A stretch of DNA of 64,000 nt. Source: UBA11591 sp040220895. Its GTDB lineage: Bacteria > Bacteroidota > Bacteroidia > Flavobacteriales_E > Vicingaceae. The stretch's first letter is position 1, and every line of letters starts with the position of its first letter. A program made the translations under genes and the position numbers. The stretch spans positions 62,001-126,000 of the forward strand of contig JAVJVY010000020.1 of the NCBI GenBank assembly GCA_040220895.1. The letters run 5' to 3'. Under the pieces are notes generated by a model. It made no database searches and was not told the origin of the DNA. It saw only the letters and a list, made by a program, of their open reading frames with translations. Positions 54,032-61,640 of the stretch are shown here, in pieces.

Positions 54032-54796
54032 TCACTTCCTTAGCGGCTCCAATTCTACCTGCAACTCCCTTAACATCCTCATGATGCTGTCCACCTTTAG
54101 TTCCCCTTCATCGTATTCTTCGGTGCGTATGCTGCAGGTGAATTCCCATATCTCAAGTACGTCTGAAAGCATGACCGGATAAGGCTCATAGGTTTTGTTG
54201 TCGGATTTTAAGATCAGTACATTGCCTTCTTCCTCGGTGCGGTAAACACGCTTGTAAACAATGCCCTGGTCTTTTGTCAGTAATACATAGGTCCGGCCGT
54301 TCTTAATTTCGCTGACGTTTTCCATGTACTTACCAATGACCCAAGAGCCCTCCCTGATTGGCAGCATGGAATCTCCCTTGATGGGAAATGCCCGGTGCTT
54401 GCCCGTTGGGATGAAGGGTAATTTGATCTGACCCAGCTGCTCGATGTATTCCGGGTCTGCATATCCGTTCAGGTAACCGGCACTGGCCTTGACAGGTACT
54501 ACCTCGATGATATCTTCGTTCTGGTCGTTCACCACGATGGGGAACAGGACGCGGTGATTTCCCAATTCGATGAAGCTTTTCTCCTTGCTAAGGCTGATGT
54601 CATTTTTTACCAGAACATCGATGGGCAAGCCGAAAAACTCGGATAGCTGGATCAATGTGTCGATGGGCGGCTCGGAGCGGTTTTCCTCGTAGGACCCGAT
54701 CCTGGACCGGGTGATGCCCAGCTCATCGGCCATGGCTTCCTGGCTCAGGCCGCGCTGCTTGCGAAGGTATTGAAGGTTTTTTGCGATCTTTTTCAT
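54032..54796 (-). CDS. LexA-like repressor: Xre HTH plus S24 peptidase domain
   Basis: 254 residues. N-terminal Xre helix-turn-helix (LQYLRKQRGLSQEAMADELGITRSRIGSYEENR in pieces) and a C-terminal S24 self-cleaving domain with FPIKGDSMLPIREGSW (catalytic Ser) and GIVYKRVYR (catalytic Lys). Such proteins self-cleave when RecA is activated and so derepress SOS genes. Divergent from a polymerase cassette (dnaE, dinB), which it likely controls through the palindrome at 54801-54835. Its own promoter is leaderless and overlaps that palindrome, indicating autoregulation. Confidence 0.92.
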   Translation of the reverse strand: MKKIAKNLQYLRKQRGLSQEAMADELGITRSRIGSYEENRSEPPIDTLIQLSEFFGLPIDVLVKNDISLSKEKSFIELGNHRVLFPIVVNDQNEDIIEVVPVKASAGYLNGYADPEYIEQLGQIKLPFIPTGKHRAFPIKGDSMLPIREGSWVIGKYMENVSEIKNGRTYVLLTKDQGIVYKRVYRTEEEGNVLILKSDNKTYEPYPVMLSDVLEIWEFTCSIRTEEYDEGELKVDSIMRMLRELQVELEPLRK

Positions 54797-54800
54797 AATA

Positions 54801-54835
54801 CTACAAATATAAGCAATAAATACTATTATTTGTAG
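54801..54835. promoter_or_regulatory. Operator palindrome of the S24 repressor
   Basis: CTACAAATA (54801-54809) and TATTTGTAG (54827-54835) are perfect 9-bp inverted arms separated by 17 bases. The left arm overlaps the repressor gene's own -7 box, and the right arm is in the upstream region of dnaE. Centre-to-centre spacing is 26 bases, so two dimers or a looped single complex are possible. Confidence 0.65.
54804..54811 (-). promoter_or_regulatory. -7 promoter element of the S24 repressor (leaderless)
   Basis: The minus strand reads TATATTTG, an exact match to TAnnTTTG, ending seven bases before the ATG at 54796. The start point would be at the ATG. Confidence 0.6.
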
Positions 54836-54896
54836 CTATTTTAGCGAATGATTTTGAGCAGTTAGATAAGTGGACGGACCTGCAGTTCCCCACTTC

Positions 54897-54948
54897 ATAA
54901 ATCATAAATCATACCTGCCTACCGTCAGGCAGGCATCATACATCATAA
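54897..54948. repeat. Left palindromic repeat bracketing the dnaE-dinB cassette
   Basis: Core CCTGCCT (54914-54920) and AGGCAGG (54927-54933) around ACCGTC, flanked by repeats of ATCATA-type sequence (cataaatcat, catacatcat). A related element with core GCCTGCCGGCAGGC lies at 59602-59645 in the opposite orientation. Function unknown; resembles dispersed REP-like palindromes found between Bacteroidota genes. Confidence 0.75.
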
Positions 54949-54954
54949 GCCCTC

Positions 54955-57900
54955 ATGTACCTCAACAGCCACACCTATTTCAGTCTCAAGTACGGCACCA
55001 TTAAACCAAAGGAATTGCTTGAGATGGCTGCTGAAAGGGGCATTGCTTCGCTGGCCCTGACCGACATCAACAATGCCTCGGCCTGCCTGGAAGTACTGCG
55101 CCTTTCAAAGAAGTACGGCGTACGAATCGCTTTCGGCATTGACTTCCGCAACAGCGCTCAACAACAATTCATCATACTGGCCCGCAACAACGAGGGCTTT
55201 CAGCGCACCAACACCTACCTGTCGGGCTTTCTGCACGCCGACAATTTTCTAGTTCCCGAAAGGGCCGAAAGGATCGAAGACACCTTTGTGATCTATCCTT
55301 TCCGGGAACATTACCAGTGGGAGCTGGGCGAGCACGAATTCATCGGCGTGCACCCATATGAACTCAACCACCTGCGCTTTTCACCGTGGCGAGCGCGCAT
55401 GGACAAGCTCGTAGCCCTACAGAGCATCTCGTTCCGCAACAAGAAGGATTTTAACGCTCACCGCCTGCTACGAGCCATTGACAAGAACGTTTTGCTCAGT
55501 AAGCTGTCAGAGGAAGAACAGGGAAGGCCGGACGATCTCATGCTGAACCCCGATGAGATGCGCACTACCTACGCCGATTTTCCCGAGCTGATTGAAAACG
55601 CAGAAGCACTGCTCAGAAAGTGCAGTGCCTACTTCGACTTTTCGGGTGAAGTTCCCAACAACCAGCGTTCTTATACAAGCAATGAAGGGCTCGACTTTCG
55701 CCTGATGCGCATGCTCTGCTACAAGAACCTTAACTACCGGTACAAACACCCCGGCAAGCGAATTTTCATACGCCTGGAGAAAGAACTGGACATCATCCGC
55801 GAAAAGGGCTTTGTGTCCTACTTCCTCATCAACTGGAAAATCCTGAAATACGCCCGGAGCAAGGGCTACTTCTATGTGGGGCGGGGAAGCGGGGCCAACA
55901 GCATTGTTGCCTATCTGCTGCGCATCACCGACGTAGACCCCATTGAACTGGACCTCTACTTTGAGCGTTTTATCAACCTGTACCGAAAAAACCCACCCGA
56001 CTTCGACATCGACTTTTCATGGATGGACCGCGACGACATCATCGATTTCATTTTCAGGACCTTTCCAAACACCGCCCTAATCACGGTATACAACACCTTT
56101 CAGTACCGGGCCGCTGTGCGTGAACTGGGCAAGGTATTCGGCTTGCCAAAAGAAGAAATGGACTTCCTGAGCCGTAGCCGATTTCGTTTTGAGGACCTGG
56201 ATCAGCTTTCAAAGCTGGTATTGATCTACGGTGAGCTGATACAGGACTTTCCAAACTACCTGGGCATTCATGCCGGTGGCATCGTCATCTCTGAGAAGCC
56301 CATTCATTACTACACACCGACCTTCATGCCACCCAAAGGCTTTCCTACCACGCAGTTCGATATGGTTACGGCCGAGGACATCGGTCTTTACAAGTTTGAC
56401 ATCCTGAGCCAGCGCGGCCTTGGAAAAATAAAGGACACACTTGAAGTAATTAAGTATAACTACCCTGAAAATCAAGCTATTGATATTCACGACATCGATC
56501 GGTTTAAGCACGACCCGCGCATACGGGTATTGCTGAGAAATGCCAAGGCCATTGGTTGTTTTTACGTAGAATCCCCGGCCATGCGCATGCTGATGACCAA
56601 GCTCAAGGTTGACAATTACCTGGGGCTGGTGGCAGCCAGTTCCGTTATCCGCCCGGGCGTAGCCCGTTCGGGCATGATGCGCGAATACATCCTGCGCTAT
56701 CGCTACCCCGAGCGCCGAAAAGACGCCCCGCCAGTCATGTTGGACATTATGCCCGAAACATACGGCGTTATGGTCTACCAGGAAGACGTCATCAAAGTGG
56801 CCCATTACTTTGGAGGCCTGACCCTTGGTGAGGCCGATATGCTGCGCCGGGGAATGTCAGGTAAGTTCCGCTCGCGCGAAGAATTCATGAAGGTCAAGCG
56901 CCGATTCTTTGATAACTGCGAAGAAAAAGGACATTCAAAAGAACTCACGACCGAGATATGGCGACAGATCGAGAGCTTTGCCGGTTACGCTTTTGCCAAG
57001 GGGCATTCGGCTTCTTACGCCGTTGAAAGCTACCAGAGCCTCTTTTTAAAGGCTTATTACCCCCTGGAGTATATGGTGGCCACCATCAACAACTTTGGCG
57101 GCTTCTACCGAACGGAATTCTACGTGCACGAAGCTCGGATGAACGGGGGCAACATATGCGCACCGTGCGTGAATAAGGGCTTTTACGAAAGCTGTATCTA
57201 CCAAAGGGATATCTACCTGGGTTTTATTCTGATCAAGGACCTCGAGAGCAAAGTGGCAAAGGGCCTGGTCAGGGAGCGACTGAAGAACGGAACTTACAAG
57301 AGCCTGGATGACTTCATAGAGCGATTTCCCGTGTCGGTGGAACAGATCTCAATCCTGATCAAGGTCAATGCGTTCCGCTTTACCGGCCGGAACAAGCGTC
57401 AGTTGCTCTGGGAAGCCCACATGAGGATCAACAAGGTCGACATGGAAAAGAAGGTGAGCAACCTTTTTCGCGTGGAGACAGTGCGCTTCAAGACTCCCGA
57501 GCTGCCCGGTAGAAAACTGGAAGATGCCTTTGACGAGTTGGAGTACATCGGCTTCCCGCTGTGCAAGCCCTTTGATCTTCTGGTGAAAGAACTGCCCAAA
57601 GATCACCTGTTGGCCCGCGACCTGCCCGAAAGAGTGGGAGAGGTGGTGACGGTTTACGGCTACCTCATAACCACCAAGAATACACGCACTGCAAAAGGAG
57701 AGGGCATGTATTTCGGGAATTTTCTGGATGTCCGGGGTGAGTTTCTCGACACCGTGCACTTTCCGCCCGTGGCCTCAAGTCACCCCTTCCGGGGCAGGGG
57801 CGTGTACCGCATCCACGGAAAGGTCACCGAGGAATTCGACTGCATCAACATCGAGGTGGAGTCCATGGAAAAACTGGCCATCGTAGAGGATCCGAGGTAT

Positions 57901-58029
57901 GCGGAAGCCGAGAATTCCAGGACCCTTCGACAAGCTCAGGGTCCTGGCAATCAACTCACTGAGAAGACGAATCATATTGAGATACCGCTCGTTGAGCCTG
58001 TCGAAACGAGCACTAAAAAAGGTTTTTAA
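54955..58029 (+). CDS. DnaE-type DNA polymerase III alpha subunit, error-prone/translesion class
   Basis: 1024 residues. PHP domain at the N-terminus reads MYLNSHTYFSLKYG; in most DnaE proteins the motif is HxxxH, and here the first His is Tyr, so PHP metal binding may be weakened. Polymerase palm motif PDFDIDFSWMDRDD near residue 346 and KFDILSQRGLGKIKD supply the three catalytic Asp. The finger region has the AFAKGHSASYAVESYQS motif. A C-terminal OB-like domain follows (GEVVTVYGYLITTKNTRTAKG). The last 38 codons are REP-like sequence (TLRQAQGP, LVEPVETS) and not native protein. It is likely part of an SOS mutagenesis cassette with dinB. Confidence 0.92.
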   Translation: MYLNSHTYFSLKYGTIKPKELLEMAAERGIASLALTDINNASACLEVLRLSKKYGVRIAFGIDFRNSAQQQFIILARNNEGFQRTNTYLSGFLHADNFLVPERAERIEDTFVIYPFREHYQWELGEHEFIGVHPYELNHLRFSPWRARMDKLVALQSISFRNKKDFNAHRLLRAIDKNVLLSKLSEEEQGRPDDLMLNPDEMRTTYADFPELIENAEALLRKCSAYFDFSGEVPNNQRSYTSNEGLDFRLMRMLCYKNLNYRYKHPGKRIFIRLEKELDIIREKGFVSYFLINWKILKYARSKGYFYVGRGSGANSIVAYLLRITDVDPIELDLYFERFINLYRKNPPDFDIDFSWMDRDDIIDFIFRTFPNTALITVYNTFQYRAAVRELGKVFGLPKEEMDFLSRSRFRFEDLDQLSKLVLIYGELIQDFPNYLGIHAGGIVISEKPIHYYTPTFMPPKGFPTTQFDMVTAEDIGLYKFDILSQRGLGKIKDTLEVIKYNYPENQAIDIHDIDRFKHDPRIRVLLRNAKAIGCFYVESPAMRMLMTKLKVDNYLGLVAASSVIRPGVARSGMMREYILRYRYPERRKDAPPVMLDIMPETYGVMVYQEDVIKVAHYFGGLTLGEADMLRRGMSGKFRSREEFMKVKRRFFDNCEEKGHSKELTTEIWRQIESFAGYAFAKGHSASYAVESYQSLFLKAYYPLEYMVATINNFGGFYRTEFYVHEARMNGGNICAPCVNKGFYESCIYQRDIYLGFILIKDLESKVAKGLVRERLKNGTYKSLDDFIERFPVSVEQISILIKVNAFRFTGRNKRQLLWEAHMRINKVDMEKKVSNLFRVETVRFKTPELPGRKLEDAFDELEYIGFPLCKPFDLLVKELPKDHLLARDLPERVGEVVTVYGYLITTKNTRTAKGEGMYFGNFLDVRGEFLDTVHFPPVASSHPFRGRGVYRIHGKVTEEFDCINIEVESMEKLAIVEDPRYAEAENSRTLRQAQGPGNQLTEKTNHIEIPLVEPVETSTKKGF
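57917..57947. repeat. REP-like palindrome 1 inside the dnaE 3' end
   Basis: CCAGGACCCT (57917-57926) and AGGGTCCTGG (57938-57947) form perfect 10-bp arms around the loop TCGACAAGCTC. Translated in frame it gives TLRQAQGP, a known translated-REP signature. Confidence 0.9.
57987..58011. repeat. REP-like palindrome 2 inside the dnaE 3' end, inverted
   Basis: GCTCGTT (57987-57993) and AACGAGC (58005-58011) flank GAGCCTGTCGA, whose reverse complement TCGACAGGCTC nearly equals the loop of palindrome 1. The two elements are thus an inverted pair separated by 39 bases. Translated it gives LVEPVETS. Confidence 0.9.
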
Positions 58030-58059
58030 AATAATTCCGGACGCTTGATATTTAATGAG

Positions 58060-58371
58060 ATGAAAGGATATATGTACATACTGAAATGCGCAAATGACTG
58101 CTACTATGTTGGCAGCACTAAGAACCTCAATGAACGGTTAACGAAGCATCAAAATGGCTTGGGTGCAAACTTTACAAAGAAGAATCTTCCATTAGAACTT
58201 GTTTATTATGAAGAGTATCAGCGCATAGACCATGCCTTTTACCGTGAAAAACAAATTCAAGGTTGGAGCAGAAAGAAAAAAGAGGCCTTAATTAATGGTG
58301 AAGAACATACATTGCCTGATCTCTCAAAAAATTATTCTGAATACGGTAGGCCGGAAGACTTTACCACATGA
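58060..58371 (+). CDS. Small GIY-YIG nuclease (UPF0213/URI-like)
   Basis: The ATG at 58060 gives MKGYMYILKCANDCYYVGST; the family motif appears as YMY-x10-YVG. Catalytic Arg in NERLTKHQNG, catalytic Glu in YREKQIQGW and a basic RKKKEALI tail are present. About 103 residues. Stand-alone proteins of this family have no settled function; some are linked to mobile DNA. Its start is 48 bases after the second REP-like palindrome, and its stop overlaps the dinB start (ATGA). A+T-richer than its neighbours, suggesting separate origin. Confidence 0.9.
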   Translation: MKGYMYILKCANDCYYVGSTKNLNERLTKHQNGLGANFTKKNLPLELVYYEEYQRIDHAFYREKQIQGWSRKKKEALINGEEHTLPDLSKNYSEYGRPEDFTT

Positions 58372-59591
58372 ACATGAACGACAGTCGTTCCATCGTCCAC
58401 ATGGACCTAGACACCTTCTTCGTATCCTGCGAACGACTGATGGATAGCGGGTTGAATGGCCGACCCGTTCTCATTGGTGGGGTTTCGGACAGGGGAGTGG
58501 TGGCCTCTTGCAGTTATGAGGCCAGAACCTTTGGTATTCATTCGGCCATGCCCATGAAACTGGCCCGCCAATTGTGTCCCGAAGCCGTTGTGCTAAGGGG
58601 TAATTCAGGGGTTTACAGCAAGTATTCGGACATGGTCACCGAAGTGATCAAGGAAAGTGTTCCCCTATATGAGAAGTCGTCTATTGACGAGTTTTACATA
58701 GATCTGACCGGCATGGACAAATTTTTTGGCTGCATGAAACTAGCCAGCGAACTCCGTGGGCGTATCATCAAAGAAACAGGGCTACCCATCTCCTTTGGAC
58801 TTTCAATCAATAAGACCGTTTCAAAAATTGCCACCGGTGAAGCCAAACCAAACAATCAGATACGCATTGAAACAGGCACAGAAAAAGGTTTTCTGGCACC
58901 CCTTTCGGTAAGCAAGATCCCCATGATCGGAGAAAAGACCTACAAATCACTCTGCGACCTGGGTGTGCGCCGCATCAAGTCCATCCAGGAAATGCCCATC
59001 GAAATGATGGAGCGTGTCTTTGGCAAGAACGGCATTGTGATGTGGAAGAAAGCAAATGGGATCGACAAATCACCTGTGATTCAATACCAGGAACGCAAAT
59101 CCATATCGACCGAACGCACCTTTGACCGCGACACGACCGACATGGACAAACTCAAGGGCATCATCACGGCCATGGCAGAAAACCTGGTCTTCCAGCTGCG
59201 CCGCGGAAACAAGCTAACTGCCTGCATTACCTTCAAAATCAGATACTCGGACTTTCAGACTTATACCCTGCAGAAAAGAATTCCATACAGCGCTTCGGAT
59301 CACACCATCCTGCCCATCGTTTCGGAACTCTTTGAAAAGCTATACAACAGGCGCCTGTTGGTGCGTCTTGTCGGCGTCCGCTTCAGTCACCTGGTGCAAG
59401 GAGGACACCAAATCAACCTCTTTGAGGACTCACCTACCATCATCAGGCTTTACAGCGCCATGGATAAGATGAGGGAACGTTACGGAGACCGTGCCGTCAT
59501 CCGCGCCTCGGGAATGAAGGCCCGCAGCATCAGTCGCTGGAATCCCTTTAATGGGGAACCACCGCCATTGCTGGCGAATAGAAGGAGGTAA
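58368..59591 (+). CDS. dinB: DNA polymerase IV (DinB), Y-family translesion polymerase
   Basis: 407 residues with Y-family catalytic motifs: HMDLDTFFVSCERL (first Asp), SSIDEFYIDLTGM (SIDE motif), then SKIATGEAKPNNQ and the helix-hairpin-helix MIGEKTYKSLCDLGVR. The little finger contains FRLRRGNKLTA-type sequence, and the C-terminus has QINLFED, a QxxLF beta-clamp binding motif. It bypasses lesions with low fidelity. Translationally coupled to the GIY-YIG gene. Catalytic residues intact, so an active polymerase, not an ImuB-type inactive one. Confidence 0.95.
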   Translation: MNMNDSRSIVHMDLDTFFVSCERLMDSGLNGRPVLIGGVSDRGVVASCSYEARTFGIHSAMPMKLARQLCPEAVVLRGNSGVYSKYSDMVTEVIKESVPLYEKSSIDEFYIDLTGMDKFFGCMKLASELRGRIIKETGLPISFGLSINKTVSKIATGEAKPNNQIRIETGTEKGFLAPLSVSKIPMIGEKTYKSLCDLGVRRIKSIQEMPIEMMERVFGKNGIVMWKKANGIDKSPVIQYQERKSISTERTFDRDTTDMDKLKGIITAMAENLVFQLRRGNKLTACITFKIRYSDFQTYTLQKRIPYSASDHTILPIVSELFEKLYNRRLLVRLVGVRFSHLVQGGHQINLFEDSPTIIRLYSAMDKMRERYGDRAVIRASGMKARSISRWNPFNGEPPPLLANRRR

Positions 59592-59601
59592 GGGGTGAAT
59601 G

Positions 59602-59645
59602 ATTTATGATGCCTGCCGGCAGGCAGGAAGGTATGATGTATGAAA
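59602..59645. repeat. Right palindromic repeat bracketing the dnaE-dinB cassette
   Basis: GCCTGCCGGCAGGC (59611-59624) is a perfect 14-bp palindrome extended by AGG, flanked by ATTTATGAT and GTATGATGTATGA. The reverse complement of this segment lines up with the left repeat at 54897-54948 in core and flanks. It starts just after the dinB stop. Confidence 0.75.
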
Positions 59646-59712
59646 TACAAGGTGTTTTAACAGATGAAGATGGTGATGAAAAGACTAACCCAATGAATTG
59701 ATCAGAATATTA

Positions 59713-59733
59713 TACATTTGACTGATCAGTCAA
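59713..59733. promoter_or_regulatory. tetR promoter with overlapping perfect 16-bp operator
   Basis: The -7 box TACATTTG (59713-59720) shares its last three bases with a perfect 16-bp palindrome, TTGACTGATCAGTCAA (59718-59733), located 4 bases before the ATG. A repressor bound there would block its own promoter. TGACT-N4-AGTCA is a common TetR-family half-site. Confidence 0.7.
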
Positions 59734-59737
59734 TCAT

Positions 59738-60298
59738 ATGAATACGAAAGAACAGTCCATTCTTGATTCCGCCTTGAACCTCTTTGTTACCAAAGGCTTC
59801 CACGGAACTGCAACATCTGCCATCGCCGAACAGGCCGGCATTAGCAACGGTACCCTTTTTCATTATTTCAAGTCCAAAGAAGTGCTGGTTCAACAACTTC
59901 ATCAGCGAATAAAATCAGATCAGATCACTTTTATCACAACAGATCTGGAAGAAACCGAAAGCCCAAAAGAAAAAATTCGGGTGATTTGGAACAATGCTAT
60001 TAAATGGGCTATGGAAAACAAGGACAAATACAAATTCCTCCACCAGTATAAATATTCGCCATACAAGAAGAAACACAAAGGAGACGTTGAAAAATTCAGG
60101 AAGGATTTTCTTGACAATGCCGAAAAAGGGGTGCAGCTTAAGCAACTACGTTATTTACCCTATGATTTCATTTTTGATATGACCAATGCACATGTTTATG
60201 GCATGGTGGAATACCTTCGTTCTAATCCCATTAAGTACCGCACTCCCGAATTCATGAAGCAGGCTTTTGAATCTTTCTACGGATCCATCAAGCCGTAA
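59738..60298 (+). CDS. TetR/AcrR family transcriptional regulator
   Basis: 186 residues. N-terminal HTH: QSILDSALNLFVTKGFHGTATSAIAEQAGISNGTLFHYFKSKEVLV in pieces, matching the TetR pattern of G-x-x-x-T-x-x-x-I-A-x-x-A-G-x-S-x-G-x-x-Y/F-x-Y/H-F. The ligand domain (FDMTNAHVYGMVEYLRSNP) is of the common AcrR kind with unknown ligand. The gene is bracketed by two near-identical palindromes (59718-59733 and 60301-60316). A thioesterase and a small lipoprotein gene converge on it, and these are likely targets. Confidence 0.93.
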   Translation: MNTKEQSILDSALNLFVTKGFHGTATSAIAEQAGISNGTLFHYFKSKEVLVQQLHQRIKSDQITFITTDLEETESPKEKIRVIWNNAIKWAMENKDKYKFLHQYKYSPYKKKHKGDVEKFRKDFLDNAEKGVQLKQLRYLPYDFIFDMTNAHVYGMVEYLRSNPIKYRTPEFMKQAFESFYGSIKP

Positions 60299-60300
60299 CC

Positions 60301-60316
60301 TTGACTGATTAGTCAG
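60301..60316. promoter_or_regulatory. Second TetR-type palindrome, downstream of tetR
   Basis: TTGACTGATTAGTCAG (60301-60316) matches the tetR operator at 14 of 16 positions and keeps both TGACT/AGTCA half-sites. It lies just after the tetR stop, between two convergent genes. Confidence 0.55.
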
Positions 60317-60346
60317 TTAAATGGTGTAATTTATTGAACATCAGTG

Positions 60347-60823
60347 CTATTTAAGTTTTCCTTCGATCACACTCAGGCGATGTTCCATACTTCCCTGATC
60401 TACTTCGGCACAGACACTTTTCAGCAATTCCATCAGTTCTGCATCGTGTTCGGTGACCTTGTTCAAAACAACGCTAAAGGGGATAAAAACTGTTCTCAGC
60501 AGTGCCTTCAATCGCTTTTTAGATTCATCGTACATGGCCATTTCAACTTCGACGTGTTTAAGGCTGTAACTATTGACTTGCGTAGTAATCAGCACCTTCT
60601 CCATAAGAAAGGCCGGATACCGGTATTCGATCTCACTACGAGCCACCACCCAGGATTCTCCTGACTTTTTTAAGCGGTCATAAATGTGCAGTCCGTAAAA
60701 ATTTGCTAGCTGGTCTTCTCTGGCCGACATGAAGTAGTCAAAATAACGGCCATTATTGAGGTGGCTTAGCGGGTCACAGTCCTGAAAGCGGATCTGATGA
60801 ATAGAAGATGGATGCTTTTCCAA
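60347..60823 (-). CDS. Acyl-CoA thioesterase-like hotdog-fold protein
   Basis: 158 residues with the 4HBT hotdog opening IRFQDCDPLSHLNNGRYFDYFMSAREDQ in pieces, in which the D-x-D-P-x-x-H-x-N-N motif holds the catalytic residues. It continues with VVARSEIEYRYPAFL. Such enzymes hydrolyse acyl-CoA thioesters in the cytoplasm. Follows the lipoprotein gene by 14 bases and ends facing tetR. Confidence 0.9.
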   Translation of the reverse strand: MEKHPSSIHQIRFQDCDPLSHLNNGRYFDYFMSAREDQLANFYGLHIYDRLKKSGESWVVARSEIEYRYPAFLMEKVLITTQVNSYSLKHVEVEMAMYDESKKRLKALLRTVFIPFSVVLNKVTEHDAELMELLKSVCAEVDQGSMEHRLSVIEGKLK

Positions 60824-60837
60824 TACTCAGGATTAAT

Positions 60838-61503
60838 TCATTGGTCGCTTGTAAGTGGACGCCAAAAGCTTATTTCAGGATCACCGATCACACCGCCCTG
60901 AGCCATTTTCTTTTTGAGATTCGGTTTTTCCATCATTTCCCTTGCCTTGGCAACATCGGGAATGGCCACGATAAGAAATACATCATTGGCATCTTCTCCT
61001 ACAAGCCCCATTTCAACAAGAACCATTCCGGCATTTTCCCGGCTTTTTTGATCACCATCGTACAACCATTTCCAGGTTGGGAAGTCTTTTACACGATGGC
61101 GAATCGAAACACGAAATGGAGGCTCAATGACATCTTGGTTGCGGTAGATTAATTTTAATGGCAGAATGCTTGTGGCCTTATCAAAGATCAAATGTCGTTG
61201 GCCCTGATGATGCACATGACTGATCATCACGTCATTCACCTGGTCAACACCAATATAGGCGTTCATTTGTTCACTGGAATTCATCGACCCTTGAATTTCT
61301 CTCAACACCTCATCGGGGCTACCAACGCTAAGAAAAATAGCTTCGGATATAATGGTGTCGATGTTGGGGGCAACAGCTGCATCAACAGCAGTTTCCTGCG
61401 ACTGAATTTCCTTTGATTCTTCGGATTGATCCTGCGATTCTCCTGCGCAAGACAGTATTCCAAGAATCCCGATAAAAACGCCGTATGTTGCACTTATTCT
61501 CAT
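60838..61503 (-). CDS. Hypothetical lipoprotein
   Basis: The ATG at 61501-61503 gives MRISATYGVFIGILGILSCAGE, a lipoprotein signal with lipobox LSCA; a TTG two codons upstream is also possible. After a Ser/Gln/Glu-rich linker the protein of about 221 residues contains a repeated pattern of beta strands and helices (MISHVHHQGQRHLIF; VSIRHRVKDFPTWKWLYDGD; VFLIVAIPDVAKAREMMEKP). The last part resembles dimeric alpha-beta barrel proteins, such as DUF3764-like domains. Function unknown. Confidence 0.7.
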   Translation of the reverse strand: MRISATYGVFIGILGILSCAGESQDQSEESKEIQSQETAVDAAVAPNIDTIISEAIFLSVGSPDEVLREIQGSMNSSEQMNAYIGVDQVNDVMISHVHHQGQRHLIFDKATSILPLKLIYRNQDVIEPPFRVSIRHRVKDFPTWKWLYDGDQKSRENAGMVLVEMGLVGEDANDVFLIVAIPDVAKAREMMEKPNLKKKMAQGGVIGDPEISFWRPLTSDQ

Positions 61504-61640
61504 ATTCAAAGATTTTGGCCAAGTTAGCCATTAAGGTATTTATCCATTAAGGGTGCTCGATATTTAATTTCCACAAGATTGACCTTACAACTTTGAAAAA
61601 AAACGACTTTTGTCAGTACTTGCCGGGTATAATCGAATTT

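Noticed and set aside
56209..56805. 198-residue minus-strand frame inside dnaE
   Set aside because: Antisense to the polymerase core; His/Val-rich shadow caused by G+C-rich codons, no family features.
57349..57759. 136-residue minus-strand frame in dnaE
   Set aside because: Antisense shadow within a conserved gene.
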